From Verrucomicrobiota bacterium (lineage in GTDB: Bacteria; Verrucomicrobiota; Verrucomicrobiia; Chthoniobacterales; Terrimicrobiaceae), in NCBI GenBank assembly GCA_026398255.1, contig JAPLTG010000015.1, positions 186,001 through 250,000 of the forward strand: a stretch of 64,000 nucleotides of DNA. Direction: 5' to 3'. The translations under genes and the position numbers were made by a program. Below the pieces are notes generated by a model. It saw only the letters and a program-made list of their open reading frames with translations, had not been told where the DNA came from and did no database searches. Shown here piece after piece: positions 30,585 through 40,842 of this stretch (position 1 is the stretch's first letter; the number at the start of each line of letters is the position of its first letter).

Positions 30585-31472
30585 CTAATTGAGGAACGAT
30601 TTGGCGAAGGCGATCCAGACTTTGTGGCGGGGGACTTTCACACGCAGGCCGAGGGGGTGCTCGGCGACGAGGGCGAGGGTTTGGCGGGCGAGGTCGAGCG
30701 GGAGTTTGCAGGCGGCACGGAGGGCGCGGGATTTCACGGCGGAGGCGTATTCCTGACCAGCTTCGAGGAGTTCGGAGGCGCGTTGCATTTCGGGATAAAA
30801 GCGTTCGTCGGGAATGTAAACACGGCCCGAGTCGGCATCGCGTCGGCGGTCGCGGAGGATGTTCACCATTTGCAGGCCTTGGCCGAATGTCTTGGCTAGC
30901 GCGAGCATTTCGTCGAGCGGTTTGGTGGCGTAGTCGGGAATGTGGCGGAAGCTCAGGCGCGTCCAGAATTCCCCCACGCTGCCGGCGACGAGTTGGGTGT
31001 AATCAATGAGTTCTTCGGGAGAGAGAGGTTGGGGCGGCTCGCCATCGGCGGATGGCTCGAAGCGCTCGAGATCGAAAATTTGACCGCGGAGGATGACTCG
31101 CCAGGCGCTCTTGATTTCGGCGGCGTCGGGGATGGCGTCGAGGGCTTTGAGGAGATCGGGCAGTCGGGCCACCAAATCACGCTCGTCGCCTGTCAGGCCG
31201 AGGTCGGGGCTTTTTTCAGGAAAGGAATCCGGCAAGGCCCGGAGGAGAGCAAGGCGCTGGAAGGCGGGAGCGGTGGCGGCATCCGCAATGGAGTCCGAAG
31301 CGCGGGCAAGCATGTAAGCCAACGACAAGGCGGGGCGGATCGAGGTTGGCAGGATGCGCAGGGAGAGCGCGAAGGTGCGGGCGAGTTTTTTGAGCAGGCG
31401 CTCGTAGCCGGCCGTATCCAGAACGGTGAGGGCCAGGGCGGGCGGGGTTTGAGAGGTCACGATCAACGACAA
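30585..31472 (-). CDS. Squalene/phytoene synthase family protein
   Basis: 295 aa. The trans-isoprenyl diphosphate synthase head-to-head fold carries two [13 protein letters not shown] motifs: ARASDSIAD and the second in VNILRDRRRDADSGRVYIP. FALSLRILP near the N-terminus is the substrate-entry segment. These enzymes condense two prenyl diphosphates to squalene, hydroxysqualene or phytoene at the membrane. No hpn or crt genes are near, so the product is unknown. It overlaps the alpha-E gene by ten bases, which suggests a role in the same operon. Confidence 0.85.
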   Translation of the reverse strand: MSLIVTSQTPPALALTVLDTAGYERLLKKLARTFALSLRILPTSIRPALSLAYMLARASDSIADAATAPAFQRLALLRALPDSFPEKSPDLGLTGDERDLVARLPDLLKALDAIPDAAEIKSAWRVILRGQIFDLERFEPSADGEPPQPLSPEELIDYTQLVAGSVGEFWTRLSFRHIPDYATKPLDEMLALAKTFGQGLQMVNILRDRRRDADSGRVYIPDERFYPEMQRASELLEAGQEYASAVKSRALRAACKLPLDLARQTLALVAEHPLGLRVKVPRHKVWIAFAKSFLN

Positions 31473-32416
31473 TAGGTCTCAGCCAGCGCGTTGGAAATCC
31501 CACCGAGCCGATTGCGGCTTTCCTCGAGATACTGATGGAGTCCTGTTTTGAAAATCGAACTGATATTGGCGAAGTCGAGGTTCGACCGGAGCAAGCCGGA
31601 GAGGCGCTCGGCCTCGTTCTCAAAATGCCCTCGGTCTGTGCCAGAAATACGGTGCAGGGCGGAGTCGAGGGCGTCTACGCAGAAGCGGATCGAGCGTGGA
31701 AAGGAGTCGTGAAGGATGAGGAATTCGGCGACTTCCCAACTCGTCACGCGGCCGTGCGAGAGTTTGAAATAGGCCTCCATGGCTGAGCAGGAGCGCAGCA
31801 CGGCCAGCCATTGGGTGACATCGATATTCCCACCGACTTTTTCATCTTGGGGCAGGAGGACATGGTATTTGAAATCCAGCACCCGCGAGGCGGAGTCTGC
31901 TCGCTCGAGAAATTTTCCCACTTGGAGGAATTGCCAGCCCTCGCCGTGCGTCATCGTAGCGTCGGTGATGCCTTGGAAGGAGTGGAGATTTTCTACGAGG
32001 GCGCGATAGAATCCGATCGGGCTCTCACGATGCGAGGCGCGCGCGTCAGGGCTTTGGAGGTAGAGGTAGAGACGGTTGAGGCGCTCCCACATTTCGCTCG
32101 AAATCTGCTCGCGGACGGTGCGGGCATTTTCGCGGGCGTGGGTCACCGAGGCCAGGATCGAGCCGGGGTTGGATTTTTCGAAAGTGATGAATTCCATCAC
32201 GGCATCGCCGGTGGTTTTTTCGTGGAGTTGATGGAAAAGCTCCTGGTCCTCCAGCGTGGCGAGGATGGGAATCCACTGCAGATTCGAATCCGAATAATTC
32301 AGCGCCTCGAAATCGAGCACGAGTTGCATATTCACATCAAGGATGCGGGAACTGGACTCGGCGCGCTCGATGTAGCGGCTCAGCCAGAAGCAGGAATCGG
32401 CGACGCGGCTCAGCAT
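31463..32416 (-). CDS. Alpha-E domain-containing protein
   Basis: 317 aa, nearly all helical, starting [20 protein letters not shown], the hallmark of the alpha-E family. Other markers are [17 protein letters not shown] and [20 protein letters not shown], plus [19 protein letters not shown]. Alpha-E proteins accompany a circularly permuted ATP-grasp enzyme and often a transglutaminase-like peptidase; the pathway may make or modify a peptide and is uncharacterised. The ATP-grasp gene is directly upstream with a seven-base overlap. No transglutaminase is present here; a squalene/phytoene synthase occupies the next position. Confidence 0.93.
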   Translation of the reverse strand: MLSRVADSCFWLSRYIERAESSSRILDVNMQLVLDFEALNYSDSNLQWIPILATLEDQELFHQLHEKTTGDAVMEFITFEKSNPGSILASVTHARENARTVREQISSEMWERLNRLYLYLQSPDARASHRESPIGFYRALVENLHSFQGITDATMTHGEGWQFLQVGKFLERADSASRVLDFKYHVLLPQDEKVGGNIDVTQWLAVLRSCSAMEAYFKLSHGRVTSWEVAEFLILHDSFPRSIRFCVDALDSALHRISGTDRGHFENEAERLSGLLRSNLDFANISSIFKTGLHQYLEESRNRLGGISNALAETYCR

Positions 32417-33867
32417 GATTGCTCCTCCCCCTCGTCGAGAACCCAGGTGTCTTTTGTGCCGCCGCCTTGCGAGGAGTTCACAACCAGGGAGCCTTTTCGC
32501 ATGGCGACACGGGTGAGTCCGCCCGGGATGATGGTGGTTTTTTCACCCATGAGAATGTAGGGGCGAAGGTCGATGTGGCGTCCCTCGAACCCGCCATCCA
32601 CGCGGCAGGGCGAGCGGGAAAGGCTCACGACCGGTTGGGCAATGTAACCGCGCGGGTCCGCGATGATCGCGGCGCGGAATTTCTCGATTTCTGCCTTAGT
32701 CGCGTGCGGGCCGATCATCATGCCGTATCCGCCACTTTCATTCGCGGCTTTCACGACGAGTTGCTCGAGATTTTCGAGAATGTATTTCCGATCGGATTCC
32801 ACGGCGGAGAGGTAGGTCTCCACATTCGGGAGGATCGGTTCCTCGCCGAGATAAAAGCGAATCATGGCCGGGACATAGTAGTAGGTGACCTTGTCGTCGG
32901 CGACGCCGGTGCCAAGCGCGTTGGCGAGGTTCACATTCCCCTCGCGGTAGGCGTTGACGATGCCCGGCACTCCGAGGACGGAATCTTTTCGGAAAACGGT
33001 CGGATCCAGAAAATCGTCATCGATCCGGCGGTAGATCACATCGACTTGCTTGAGGCCTTTCGTGGTCTTCATGAAAACCCGCGAATCCTCAACGATGAGG
33101 TCCTGGCTGGTGACAATCTCGATGCCCATCGCGCGGGCGAGGAACGAATGCTCGAAATACGCGGAGTTGTAGATCCCTGGCGTGAGCACGACGACCGTCG
33201 GATCGGGATTTCCTCCCGGCGCGACATAGCGGAGTGCGGCGAGGAGTTCCTGCGGGTAGCGGTCCACAGGCCGGACTCCGTAGCGGCTGAAAAGCTTTGG
33301 GAAAACCCGCTTCATCGCCTGGCGGTTTTCCAAGACATACGAAACCCCAGACGGGCAACGGCCATTGTCCTCGAGCACGAGATATTGCCCGTCTGCTCCG
33401 CGAATGAGATCGGTGCCGCAGACATGGATATAAATTCCGTGTGGCACATCCAACCCGACGAGTTCAGGCCGGTAGTGCTTCGCGGTGCGGATGATTTCGA
33501 GTGGGATCACTCCTTCCTTCACGATTCGTTGGTCGTGGTAGATATCGTGGAGAAAAAGATTCAGCGCTCGCAGGCGCTGCTCCAAGCCGCGCTCCAAGTG
33601 TCGCCACTCGTCCGCCGGGATGATGCGCGGCACGAGATCAAAAGGCATGATCCGCTCGGTGCCCTCATCGCCGCGATACACGGTGAATGTGATTCCTTGG
33701 TTGAGATACGCGCTTTCCGCCATGGAGCGCTTGCGCTCGAAAGTGGCGGTGTCCATATCCGAGAAACGCCCGAGAAGCCGCTCGTAGTGAGGACGCACCT
33801 TGCCATCCACCTCGAACATCTCATCGAAAAATCCCTCCGTTTCGTATTGATCGAAAAGGCCCTGCAT
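32410..33867 (-). CDS. Circularly permuted ATP-grasp type 2 protein
   Basis: 485 aa from the ATG at 33867; the frame extends to 34020 without family similarity. [18 protein letters not shown] begins the family consensus. [59 protein letters not shown] and [14 protein letters not shown] follow. The domain order is a permuted ATP-grasp, so carboxylate-amine ligase chemistry is expected, but the substrate is unknown. Forms an operon with the alpha-E gene. Confidence 0.93.
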   Translation of the reverse strand: MQGLFDQYETEGFFDEMFEVDGKVRPHYERLLGRFSDMDTATFERKRSMAESAYLNQGITFTVYRGDEGTERIMPFDLVPRIIPADEWRHLERGLEQRLRALNLFLHDIYHDQRIVKEGVIPLEIIRTAKHYRPELVGLDVPHGIYIHVCGTDLIRGADGQYLVLEDNGRCPSGVSYVLENRQAMKRVFPKLFSRYGVRPVDRYPQELLAALRYVAPGGNPDPTVVVLTPGIYNSAYFEHSFLARAMGIEIVTSQDLIVEDSRVFMKTTKGLKQVDVIYRRIDDDFLDPTVFRKDSVLGVPGIVNAYREGNVNLANALGTGVADDKVTYYYVPAMIRFYLGEEPILPNVETYLSAVESDRKYILENLEQLVVKAANESGGYGMMIGPHATKAEIEKFRAAIIADPRGYIAQPVVSLSRSPCRVDGGFEGRHIDLRPYILMGEKTTIIPGGLTRVAMRKGSLVVNSSQGGGTKDTWVLDEGEEQSC

Positions 33868-33925
33868 GCGGCAGATATTTTGCCTAACCCTTGGGCTGTG
33901 AAAAGCTAAAAATCCCCTACCCCGG

Positions 33926-34450
33926 TTAGCGGGCAACAACCTGCAAAGGATCGAGCGCGCAGGACACTTGGTGGCTCCCGAACTTCGTGTAAATAAAACG
34001 CGCTGGAGTCGAGTTGGCACGCGTCACGCCCCGCACTTTGGCGAGGCCTTCAGCGCGCAGGAAATTCAGAGTAGCCGCGAGTAGAGCGCTTCCGAGACCT
34101 CGGTTGCGGTATTCGTGGAGTATCATCGGCCCGCTCGAGAGGTGGTTCAACGAATCAGGATCGGCATCCATCACCGAAACGCCGATGATGCGCGATCCGT
34201 GCTGGGCGACCACACACGAGGGCGTCTCTCGGCTTTTATCGAACGCCTCCTCGACGAAGCGCTCCATGCTTTCATCCAGCCGGCGGCTGATATCGCCCCA
34301 GGAAGAATCCATGGAAAATGCGGTGCGAAGAACCTTGCCGACGACCTCTTCGTCCTCGCGGTTAGCAGGTCGGATCGCCAGAGAAGCTGGCGCGGGCACC
34401 GAGTAATCTGCAGACACCGTGTCCCATTCAAAGCAAAGCCAAGGTTGCAT
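33926..34450 (-). CDS. GNAT family N-acetyltransferase
   Basis: 174 aa. The acetyl-CoA motif is in [19 protein letters not shown], preceded by the strand [29 protein letters not shown] is the usual N-terminal helix pair. The acceptor is unknown. It sits 58 bases upstream of the ATP-grasp gene and could be the first gene of that operon; the 5' region up to 34712 is divergent from the aldolase. Confidence 0.8.
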   Translation of the reverse strand: MQPWLCFEWDTVSADYSVPAPASLAIRPANREDEEVVGKVLRTAFSMDSSWGDISRRLDESMERFVEEAFDKSRETPSCVVAQHGSRIIGVSVMDADPDSLNHLSSGPMILHEYRNRGLGSALLAATLNFLRAEGLAKVRGVTRANSTPARFIYTKFGSHQVSCALDPLQVVAR

Positions 34451-34487
34451 TCAATAATTCAGGTTAAATCCCTTCCGACGACACAGG

Positions 34488-34577
34488 TCAGGAAACCCCC
34501 TGATCGTTGCGGCTGACCCACCAAACGCAACCGAGAAAAACGGCGCAGACCATTCCAAAAGCAGAAAATGAAAACAT
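34488..34577 (-). CDS. Possible 29-aa single-pass membrane peptide
   Basis: A short ATG-to-TGA frame whose product begins [20 protein letters not shown] and ends VSRNDQGVS. One hydrophobic helix followed by a basic/polar tail is a plausible small membrane protein. No ribosome-binding site is visible. It lies in the intergenic region between the GNAT gene and the divergent aldolase, so it may be chance. Confidence 0.2.
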   Translation of the reverse strand: MFSFSAFGMVCAVFLGCVWWVSRNDQGVS

Positions 34578-34657
34578 GAAGTGCGTTGTGGTTTTTCAGA
34601 AGCCGATCCTGCGGTCAATGAAATTCCCAGACACCACTGGGATAAACACCGAATTGC

Positions 34658-34686
34658 TCGACAAGCGTCCATCGCTTTTCTACTAG
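34658..34686 (+). promoter_or_regulatory. Candidate promoter of the aldolase gene
   Basis: TCGACA (34658-34663), 17 bases, TACTAG (34681-34686), 26 bases before ATG 34713. Found by eye and of modest quality. Confidence 0.3.
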
Positions 34687-34712
34687 TCGCCGCCGAACAA
34701 CATTCCACACCC

Positions 34713-35783
34713 ATGATTGATAACATCATCTCAGCGCTCGGCGACAAAGCCGACTACCTTCTCAAACACACTTCGAAAACCGTCTCGAAGGACCAACTCC
34801 ACCTGCCCGGGCCAGACTTCGTCGATCGCATTTTCGCCCACACCGACCGGAACCAACGCGTTCTGAACAATCTCCAGTGGATTTACAACTCCGGCCGCCT
34901 CGCAGGCACCGGCTATGTTTCGATCCTGCCCGTCGACCAAGGCATCGAGCACTCTGCCGGCGCCAGCTTCGCAAAAAACCCCGCGTATTTTGACCCCGAG
35001 AATATCGTGAAACTCGCCATCGAGGGCGGTTGCAACGCCGTCTGCTCGACCTTCGGCGTCCTCGGCTCCGTTTCGCGCAAATACGCTCACAAGATTCCGT
35101 TCCTTGTTAAAATCAACCACAACGAACTCCTCACCTACCCGAACGCCTTCAAAGAAATCCTCTTTGGAAAAATCAAGACCGCTCACGACATGGGTGCAGC
35201 CGCCATCGGCGCCACGATCTACTTCGGATCCGACGATGCCCACCGCGAGATCGTCGAGGTCGCCGAGGCCTTCGCCTACGCCCACGAACTCGGCATGGCG
35301 ACCGTTCTCTGGTGCTACCTCCGCAACCCCGCCTTTAGCATCAAAGGCGACAAGGACTACCATCTCGCCGCCGACCTCACCGGCCAGGCCAACCACCTCG
35401 GTTGCACCATCCAAGCCGACATCATCAAGCAGAAGCTCCCCGAGAACAACGGCGGCTTCAAAGCCCTCAACACCGGCGGCTCCAGTTACGGCAAACTCGA
35501 CGAGCGCATCTATACCGAACTCACCACCGACCATCCGATCGACCTCTGCCGCTACCAGGTCGTGAATTGCTACATGGGCCGCGCCGGCCTCATCAACAGC
35601 GGCGGCGCGAGCGGCAAGAACGACTTCAACGAAGCGGTCTTCACCGCCGTGGTCAACAAGCGCGCGGGCGGCACCGGCCTCATCTCCGGCCGCAAAGCCT
35701 TCCAGCGCCCGATGGACGAGGGAGCCAAACTCCTTCACGCCATTCAGGATGTCTACCTCGCCAAAGAGGTCACCATCGCCTGA
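34713..35783 (+). CDS. fbaB: Class I fructose-bisphosphate aldolase (DhnA/FbaB type)
   Basis: 356 aa. Schiff-base aldolase of the archaeal/FbaB kind, cleaving fructose 1,6-bisphosphate. The start [17 protein letters not shown] at 34713 follows a region lacking homology. Key segments are [37 protein letters not shown] with the candidate catalytic lysine, [13 protein letters not shown], and the phosphate-binding [14 protein letters not shown]. Length is typical for the longer FbaB forms. A terminator follows directly, so the gene is monocistronic. Confidence 0.93.
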   Translation: MIDNIISALGDKADYLLKHTSKTVSKDQLHLPGPDFVDRIFAHTDRNQRVLNNLQWIYNSGRLAGTGYVSILPVDQGIEHSAGASFAKNPAYFDPENIVKLAIEGGCNAVCSTFGVLGSVSRKYAHKIPFLVKINHNELLTYPNAFKEILFGKIKTAHDMGAAAIGATIYFGSDDAHREIVEVAEAFAYAHELGMATVLWCYLRNPAFSIKGDKDYHLAADLTGQANHLGCTIQADIIKQKLPENNGGFKALNTGGSSYGKLDERIYTELTTDHPIDLCRYQVVNCYMGRAGLINSGGASGKNDFNEAVFTAVVNKRAGGTGLISGRKAFQRPMDEGAKLLHAIQDVYLAKEVTIA

Positions 35784-35810
35784 TCACCCGGCGCGAAAGT
35801 TCCAAACAAA

Positions 35811-35847
35811 ACAACAGCCGCAACTCACCTTGCGGCTGTTTTTTTTA
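35811..35847 (+). terminator. Rho-independent terminator after the aldolase gene
   Basis: Perfect inverted repeat ACAGCCGCAA / TTGCGGCTGT with a 6-base loop and an eight-T tract. The next gene starts five bases after the T tract. Confidence 0.9.
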
Positions 35848-35851
35848 AAAC

Positions 35852-36856
35852 ATGGACACCGAAATTCTGATCGTAGGAGCAGGGCTTTGTGGGCTCCACG
35901 CCGCCGCTCGGTTGCAGGCCGCAGGCCGCTCCGTGCTGGTGCTGGAGAAAAGCCGCGGCCTGGGCGGACGCGCCGCGACAAGGCGCTGGAACAATATGCC
36001 GGTCGATCACGGCGCCCAGTTTTTCACCGCCAAAAGCCCGGAGTTCGTCGCGCAGGTCGCGCGCTGGATGGAAGCCGGCGTCTGTCACGAATGGACGCGT
36101 GGTTTGCACCGTTTCTCGAGCGGCCAACTCCACGCGCCCGAGGATTTCGCCCACCCGCGCTTCGCCTGCCGAGCTGGAATGGCCTCGCTCGGCCGCGCCT
36201 TGGGTGGTCCGCTCGGCGACATCATGCGGCGCGAATCCAAAGTCTCACGCTTCGCCGTGGTCGATGGACAATGGCAAGCCACCCTGGAGGATGGACGCCT
36301 CGTGCGATCGCGGAGCCTTTTGCTCACGCCCCCGCCCGCACAAAGCCGTGCCCTCCTTGCCGAGACAGCGCCGATGGCGGCTCAAGAACTCGACCGCCAC
36401 CACTCATGGCCCTGTCTTGCCGTGGCAGCTTGTTTTTCGCGAAGGGAAATCCCATGGCAAGGCATCCAAGCCCCCGATGACAAGGTGCTGACTTGGATCG
36501 GCCATGACACCAGCAAGCGCCCGGAACTTCACGCGGGCCACACGATTCTCATGCTCCATGCCGCTCCAAGTTTCAGCATCACAAACGCCGACGCGCCCGA
36601 GGGAGAAATTGCCGCTGCCTTGCTCCGCCGAGCTTCTGAAATGACCTCGCTCGATTTGTGTTCACCGCTCGAAATCTTTTTGCAGAGGTGGCGCTACGCG
36701 CTACCGGCTTCTGGCGAAACGCCATCCGGCCCGATCGCCCAAACCTTCCCCGCGCCTCTCGCCATAGCCGGCGACTGGAGCCATGGTGGTCGCATCGAAG
36801 GCGCCTGGATGGCCGGCCGCGATGCGGCGGAGCAATTGCTCGTCATGCTCCGCTAA
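35852..36856 (+). CDS. NAD(P)/FAD-dependent oxidoreductase (renalase-like)
   Basis: 334 aa. The Rossmann dinucleotide motif is in LIVGAGLCGLHAAARLQAAG, with the acidic strand end VLVLEKSRGLGGRAATRR. VDHGAQFFTAKSPEF is typical of renalase-like amine oxidases. A C-terminal FAD-contacting segment reads LAIAGDWSHGGRIEGAWMAG. These flavoproteins oxidise small amines or dihydronicotinamides; the substrate is unknown. ATG 35852 lies directly after the terminator T-run. Confidence 0.85.
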   Translation: MDTEILIVGAGLCGLHAAARLQAAGRSVLVLEKSRGLGGRAATRRWNNMPVDHGAQFFTAKSPEFVAQVARWMEAGVCHEWTRGLHRFSSGQLHAPEDFAHPRFACRAGMASLGRALGGPLGDIMRRESKVSRFAVVDGQWQATLEDGRLVRSRSLLLTPPPAQSRALLAETAPMAAQELDRHHSWPCLAVAACFSRREIPWQGIQAPDDKVLTWIGHDTSKRPELHAGHTILMLHAAPSFSITNADAPEGEIAAALLRRASEMTSLDLCSPLEIFLQRWRYALPASGETPSGPIAQTFPAPLAIAGDWSHGGRIEGAWMAGRDAAEQLLVMLR

Positions 36857-36879
36857 GGGCCAACCGAAGCGGCCTTTGC

Positions 36880-37530
36880 TTACTGGGCGCTCTTTTGTTT
36901 TTCCAACCAGGCTTTCGCGAATTCCCAAACGATCGGCAGGACCGAAACAACGATGATGCCCAGGATGACGAGCTTCATGTTTTTTTGAACCACCTCGAGG
37001 CCACCGAAGTAATATCCGCCGCCGAGAAAAATCCCGACCCACAGGAACGCGCCAGAGACATTGTAGAGCGCAAATTTGGAATAGGTCATCGATCCCACGC
37101 CGGCGACGAATGGCGCGAAGGTCCGAACGATCGGAACGAAGCGCGCCAGGATGATCGCGCGACCGCCGTATCTTTCATAGAAAGCATGGGCCTTCATGAG
37201 GTGGGCCTTGTTCAAGAAGCGGTTGGACTCGTATTGAAATACTTTTGGCCCCATCCACTTTCCAATCGAGTAGTTGACGGCGTCTCCTAGAATCGCCGCG
37301 ACGAGGAGCAGCGGGGTCACGATCTCGACTTGAATGAGCTGTTTTCCAGCGAGGGCTCCGACGGCAAAGAGCAGCGAGTCGCCTGGCAGGAACGGGGTCA
37401 CGATGAGACCTGTTTCGCAAAAGATGATCGCGAAGAGCAGAGCATAAATCCAGAAGTCGTAATTCTTGATGAACCATTCCAAGTGGCGCTCGGCATGGAG
37501 AAAAAAATCGATGAAGTCGGCGAATGTCAT
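36880..37530 (-). CDS. DedA family membrane protein
   Basis: 216 aa polytopic membrane protein, starting MTFADFIDFFLHAERHLEWF. The DedA signatures are visible: FCETGLIVTPFLPGDSLLF and GGRAIILARFVPIVRTFAPF followed by VAGVGSMTYSKFALYNVSGA. DedA proteins are implicated in lipid (undecaprenyl phosphate) recycling and proton-dependent transport at the inner membrane. It converges with the renalase-like gene, leaving 23 bases between stops. Confidence 0.93.
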   Translation of the reverse strand: MTFADFIDFFLHAERHLEWFIKNYDFWIYALLFAIIFCETGLIVTPFLPGDSLLFAVGALAGKQLIQVEIVTPLLLVAAILGDAVNYSIGKWMGPKVFQYESNRFLNKAHLMKAHAFYERYGGRAIILARFVPIVRTFAPFVAGVGSMTYSKFALYNVSGAFLWVGIFLGGGYYFGGLEVVQKNMKLVILGIIVVSVLPIVWEFAKAWLEKQKSAQ

Positions 37531-37690
37531 GGGCTGTCCTTATCAAGGTGCGAAACGCCTCTGGCAACGATAAATCCCCCGCGACTCCAAATTGACGCCC
37601 TCCGCCCGCCCGCCTTTGTTCGTATTTTCCTAAGAATTCGTTCGGAATCGTGGAATGGTCAAAACCAGCCCCATCCTCCATGATGCGGCG

Positions 37691-38695
37691 ATGAACTTGT
37701 TTCCTTTCGCTGATTACTGGTGGTTTTACTGCGGCTTCACGGTTTTTGTTTTGATCGTGTTGGCACTCGATCTCGGGGTGTTCCACCGCAATGCGCATGA
37801 GGTCAAATTTCGCGAGGCTCTGGCGTGGAGCGTCGTGTGGGTTGCGATGGCGGTTCTGTTCGGCTGGCTATTCGGAAAATTTGCGGAGTTCCGTTTTTTC
37901 AACGACGCCCGACTGCTCGCCATTCCTGGCTTCGATCCGTCGGTGGAGGCCCACCGCGCGATGCTTCAATACTTCACCGGCTATATCGTCGAGAAGGCCC
38001 TCTCGGTGGACAACATCTTCGTGTTCGTTGTCATTTTCACCTACTTCAACATCCCGGACAAATACCAGCACCGCGTCCTTTTCTACGGCATCATCGGAGC
38101 GCTCATTTTCCGCTGCATCTTCATCGCGGTCGGGGCGGCTCTCATCCAATATTACTGGGTCGTCGTTCTTTTCGGCGTCTTCCTCATTCTCACCGGCATC
38201 AAAGTTATACTCGCCCCGGAAAAGCCGCTCGATCCCGAGAAAAATCCGATTCTGAAATTCTTGAAGCGCGTCCTGCCCATCACGCCGCAACTCGAGGGCC
38301 AGCGGTTTTTCCTGCGTCAAAACGGGACGCTGATGGCGACCCCGCTCTTTGTGGCGCTTATCTTCATCGAGATCTCCGATGTGGTTTTCGCCGTCGATTC
38401 CGTGCCAGCGATCTACGCGATCACCAAGGAGCCGATGATTGTTTTCACCTCAAACATCTTCGCCATTCTCGGCCTGCGCGCGATGTTCTTCCTCCTCGCA
38501 GGCGTCGTGCACAAATTCCGCTTCCTGAAATACGGCCTCGGTCTCGTGCTCGTTTTCGTCGGTCTGAAAATGGTCTGGCTGAACCAACTTTTCGGCGGCC
38601 ACTTTCCGATCGGTTGGTCACTCACTATCATCTCAGTGCTCATCGGCAGCTCGATCGCCGCCTCGTTTTTGATCCCTCCCAAGAAAGAATCCTAA
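37691..38695 (+). CDS. TerC/Alx family integral membrane protein
   Basis: 334 aa from ATG 37691 (ATG 37655 is also possible). About nine hydrophobic helices. Family signatures are FTGYIVEKALSVDNIFVFVV, FFYGI-type helices, LFVALIFIEISDVVFAVDSV with conserved acidic residues, and NIFAILGLRAMFFLLAGVV. TerC/Alx proteins export metal ions such as manganese or contribute to tellurite resistance. The yybP-ykoY riboswitch that often precedes alx is not recognisable upstream. It converges with the photolyase gene. Confidence 0.93.
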   Translation: MNLFPFADYWWFYCGFTVFVLIVLALDLGVFHRNAHEVKFREALAWSVVWVAMAVLFGWLFGKFAEFRFFNDARLLAIPGFDPSVEAHRAMLQYFTGYIVEKALSVDNIFVFVVIFTYFNIPDKYQHRVLFYGIIGALIFRCIFIAVGAALIQYYWVVVLFGVFLILTGIKVILAPEKPLDPEKNPILKFLKRVLPITPQLEGQRFFLRQNGTLMATPLFVALIFIEISDVVFAVDSVPAIYAITKEPMIVFTSNIFAILGLRAMFFLLAGVVHKFRFLKYGLGLVLVFVGLKMVWLNQLFGGHFPIGWSLTIISVLIGSSIAASFLIPPKKES

Positions 38696-38703
38696 AACTG
38701 GTT

Positions 38704-40173
38704 TCAGCCGAGCTCCAGACCCGGCAGGGTCGGTTGCAGATTTTTTGCGCTGCGCCGAGCTGGGGATCGTTTGCGACTTCCGTGACGCACAAAAACTGCC
38801 TTGGCCTCGGTTCGCGTTTCCGTTTGTCGACGCACGGCCGAGATTTTATCGCGAGCCTCTTTCACCGCTGCCGTGTGTTCAACGATCGGGGCCGGATAGT
38901 TTTTCCCTATGAGGCATCCGTAGCGGCTCTGAATTTCGGCGGGCATTTGCTCCGGCCGTGACAGCCAGTAAACGGGAACCTCGCGGAGTTCTGGCAGCCA
39001 GTGGCGAATGAATACGCCGTCAGGATCTTGCTCGAGGGCTTGTTTGGCCGGGGAATAAATCCGCAGCGTGTTGATCCCGCTCGTGCCACTCTGCATTTGG
39101 AATTGGCTAAAATGAATGCCCGCCTCGAAATCGAGGAAGTGGGACCCCAGCCACATCGCCGGTTCGCGCCAGTGGAGCCAGAGATGATACGCGGAAAAAC
39201 TCGCGAGCATCGCCCGCATGCGGAAGTTGAGCCAGCCCGTTGCCTTCACATCCCTCAGTCCGTCGTAGGCCCGCACGAAATTACCGAACTCGATGCGCGG
39301 CTCGTCCTCGAGTTTTTGCATGAAGTGGCAGTGCCAGCGCAAACGGGACCCGAAACTCTGCAGCGACCCGAACCATCGCCGATCCACCGCCGCACCGGCC
39401 TCCCGAGCGGCGCGCAGAGCCAAGCGACGCTCGCCGAGTTTTGCGACCACCGTGCGCATTGAGATGCAGCCAAAGGAAAGATACGGGCTGATGCGCGAGC
39501 AGGCAGTCCAACCCTCGAGCGGGCTCGACATCGCCGCACGGTAATTCACGCCCCGCTCCGTGAGAAACGAGTGGAGCGTTCGGCGAGCCGCCTCTTCACC
39601 GCCCTTTTGCGCGTCCGGCTTGTCGGAGGGAGGCAAACCCATTTCCTCGGGACCGAGAATCCCCTCGCTCCTCAACCCGTCCACTCCGCGAATCCCCGGC
39701 ACCGAACTCGCTGGCCCCCGCATGAATTCCTCCCAATTTTTCGACCATCCATTGCGAGAACGCAGCCGACGCACCACTCCGTCCTGGCGAAATTCATTCC
39801 ATGGAATTCCCCTCTCGCTGCACCACGCGGCCACCTCGCGATCCCGGCGATAAGTCAGCCCGCTTCCGGTCTCCTCGTGCGACCAAAGTTCGGCAAAGGA
39901 AATTTCCCGCCACATGGTTTGCAGCACTTCCGTGACCGCCCCCCGCCTCAAGACGAGATTCCCACCCAACTCCCACAACGAGTGGTCCAGCGAGCGCAGG
40001 GATTCGTTCAGAAAAACCAGATGCGCCGAAGTGAACTCCGCGCTGCCGTGCAGTTCCGGCTCGTAGACATACAGGCAAACGACCGGGCCGCGCTTCGCCG
40101 CCTCGACCAACGGACGGTGATCCTCCACGCGCAGGTCGCGCTTGAACCACACGAGTTGCGTTGGCTCCTTCAT
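38704..40173 (-). CDS. Cryptochrome/photolyase family flavoprotein
   Basis: 489 aa from the ATG at 40173, which overlaps the DUF2256 stop (ATGA). The N-terminal antenna domain starts [17 protein letters not shown]. The C-terminal FAD domain has [55 protein letters not shown], and [20 protein letters not shown]. The last segment differs from the WQWxAGTGTDA of classical CPD photolyases, so it belongs to a divergent branch. Light-driven DNA repair is likely but the lesion is not certain. The C-terminus has a basic extension. Confidence 0.88.
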   Translation of the reverse strand: MKEPTQLVWFKRDLRVEDHRPLVEAAKRGPVVCLYVYEPELHGSAEFTSAHLVFLNESLRSLDHSLWELGGNLVLRRGAVTEVLQTMWREISFAELWSHEETGSGLTYRRDREVAAWCSERGIPWNEFRQDGVVRRLRSRNGWSKNWEEFMRGPASSVPGIRGVDGLRSEGILGPEEMGLPPSDKPDAQKGGEEAARRTLHSFLTERGVNYRAAMSSPLEGWTACSRISPYLSFGCISMRTVVAKLGERRLALRAAREAGAAVDRRWFGSLQSFGSRLRWHCHFMQKLEDEPRIEFGNFVRAYDGLRDVKATGWLNFRMRAMLASFSAYHLWLHWREPAMWLGSHFLDFEAGIHFSQFQMQSGTSGINTLRIYSPAKQALEQDPDGVFIRHWLPELREVPVYWLSRPEQMPAEIQSRYGCLIGKNYPAPIVEHTAAVKEARDKISAVRRQTETRTEAKAVFVRHGSRKRSPARRSAKNLQPTLPGLELG

Positions 40174-40319
40174 CGCTTGGCGGGTCGGACGCGGCGGCAT
40201 TTGTCACTGCAATAGCGCACCTCCGCCCAGACGCGTTCCCATTTTTTTCGCCAAGAAAATGGCCGCCCGCAAGCGACGCAGATCTTCGAGGGTAAATGTT
40301 CTTTTTTCACACCACGCAT
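40170..40319 (-). CDS. DUF2256 family zinc-ribbon-like small protein
   Basis: 49 aa starting [20 protein letters not shown]. Two cysteine pairs (CVAC and CSDKC) around [11 protein letters not shown] fit the DUF2256 consensus and a small zinc-binding fold. DUF2256 genes are frequently found with cryptochrome/photolyase genes; here the stop overlaps the photolyase start (ATGA). The function is unknown. Confidence 0.85.
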   Translation of the reverse strand: MRGVKKEHLPSKICVACGRPFSWRKKWERVWAEVRYCSDKCRRVRPAKR

Positions 40320-40366
40320 GTCTCGCAAGGTTACGAGCCGTGGCGTGCCGCCGATGCGGGGAATCC

Positions 40367-40401
40367 TGAAAAAGGTGCCGCCGGCTTTACTTTCCGGCGG
40401 G
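40367..40401 (-). terminator. Possible terminator at the end of the rpmH-jag operon
   Basis: On the minus strand CCGCCGG-(9)-CCGGCGG is followed by CACC and TTTTT. It overlaps the last codons of jag, and separates it from DUF2256, which starts 67 bases further on. Confidence 0.5.
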
Positions 40402-40842
40402 GCGCTTGCGAATCGTGATCCGCTTGAGGCGGTCCTCTTCAGGCGGGCTCCAAGTCTGAATCTCGGCGTCGTCTTTGAAAAGATTGTGAACGATGCGGCG
40501 GTCGTAGGAGTTGAGCGGCGCGGTCTGCATCGGACGGCCCGTGGCGCGCACGACATTGGCGAGTTGTTTGACCTTCGAAACGAGGGCATCGTCGCGCATG
40601 GCGCGGTGGTGCTGCACATCCACGATGATGCGCGGGGCGGGGGGATTTTGGGCCAGGAGGAGGCGGTTCACGAGATGCTGGAGGTCTTCCATCACCTCCT
40701 CGCGGCGGCCAATCAGGCGCTGGGGCTCGTGGGTGAGGATTTGGAGGACAGGTGTGCCCTCGTGCTCCTCGTGCTCGATGGTGGCGACGAAGCCAAGATA
40801 CCCGAGCATGGTGTCGAGGATTTCGGCGGGTTGTGGGTTCAT
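40387..40842 (-). CDS. jag: Jag/KhpB family RNA-binding protein (KH and R3H domains)
   Basis: 151 aa. The KH-like domain has [20 protein letters not shown] and [20 protein letters not shown]. The R3H domain, with [20 protein letters not shown], binds single-stranded nucleic acid. The N-terminal Jag-N domain is absent, so this is the short form. It is the last gene of rpmH-rnpA-yidD-yidC-jag, and its ATG overlaps the yidC stop. KhpB/Jag proteins act in RNA-based regulation of cell elongation and division. Confidence 0.87.
   Translation of the reverse strand: MNPQPAEILDTMLGYLGFVATIEHEEHEGTPVLQILTHEPQRLIGRREEVMEDLQHLVNRLLLAQNPPAPRIIVDVQHHRAMRDDALVSKVKQLANVVRATGRPMQTAPLNSYDRRIVHNLFKDDAEIQTWSPPEEDRLKRITIRKRPAGK

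Noticed and set aside
34451-34747. A 98-codon minus-strand frame between the GNAT and aldolase genes.
   Set aside because: It crosses the aldolase start and promoter region, and its composition is not protein-like; only the 29-codon frame within the gap is kept, at low confidence.
37531-37690. yybP-ykoY manganese riboswitch before the TerC/Alx gene.
   Set aside because: The conserved loop sequences were not found in the 160-base leader.
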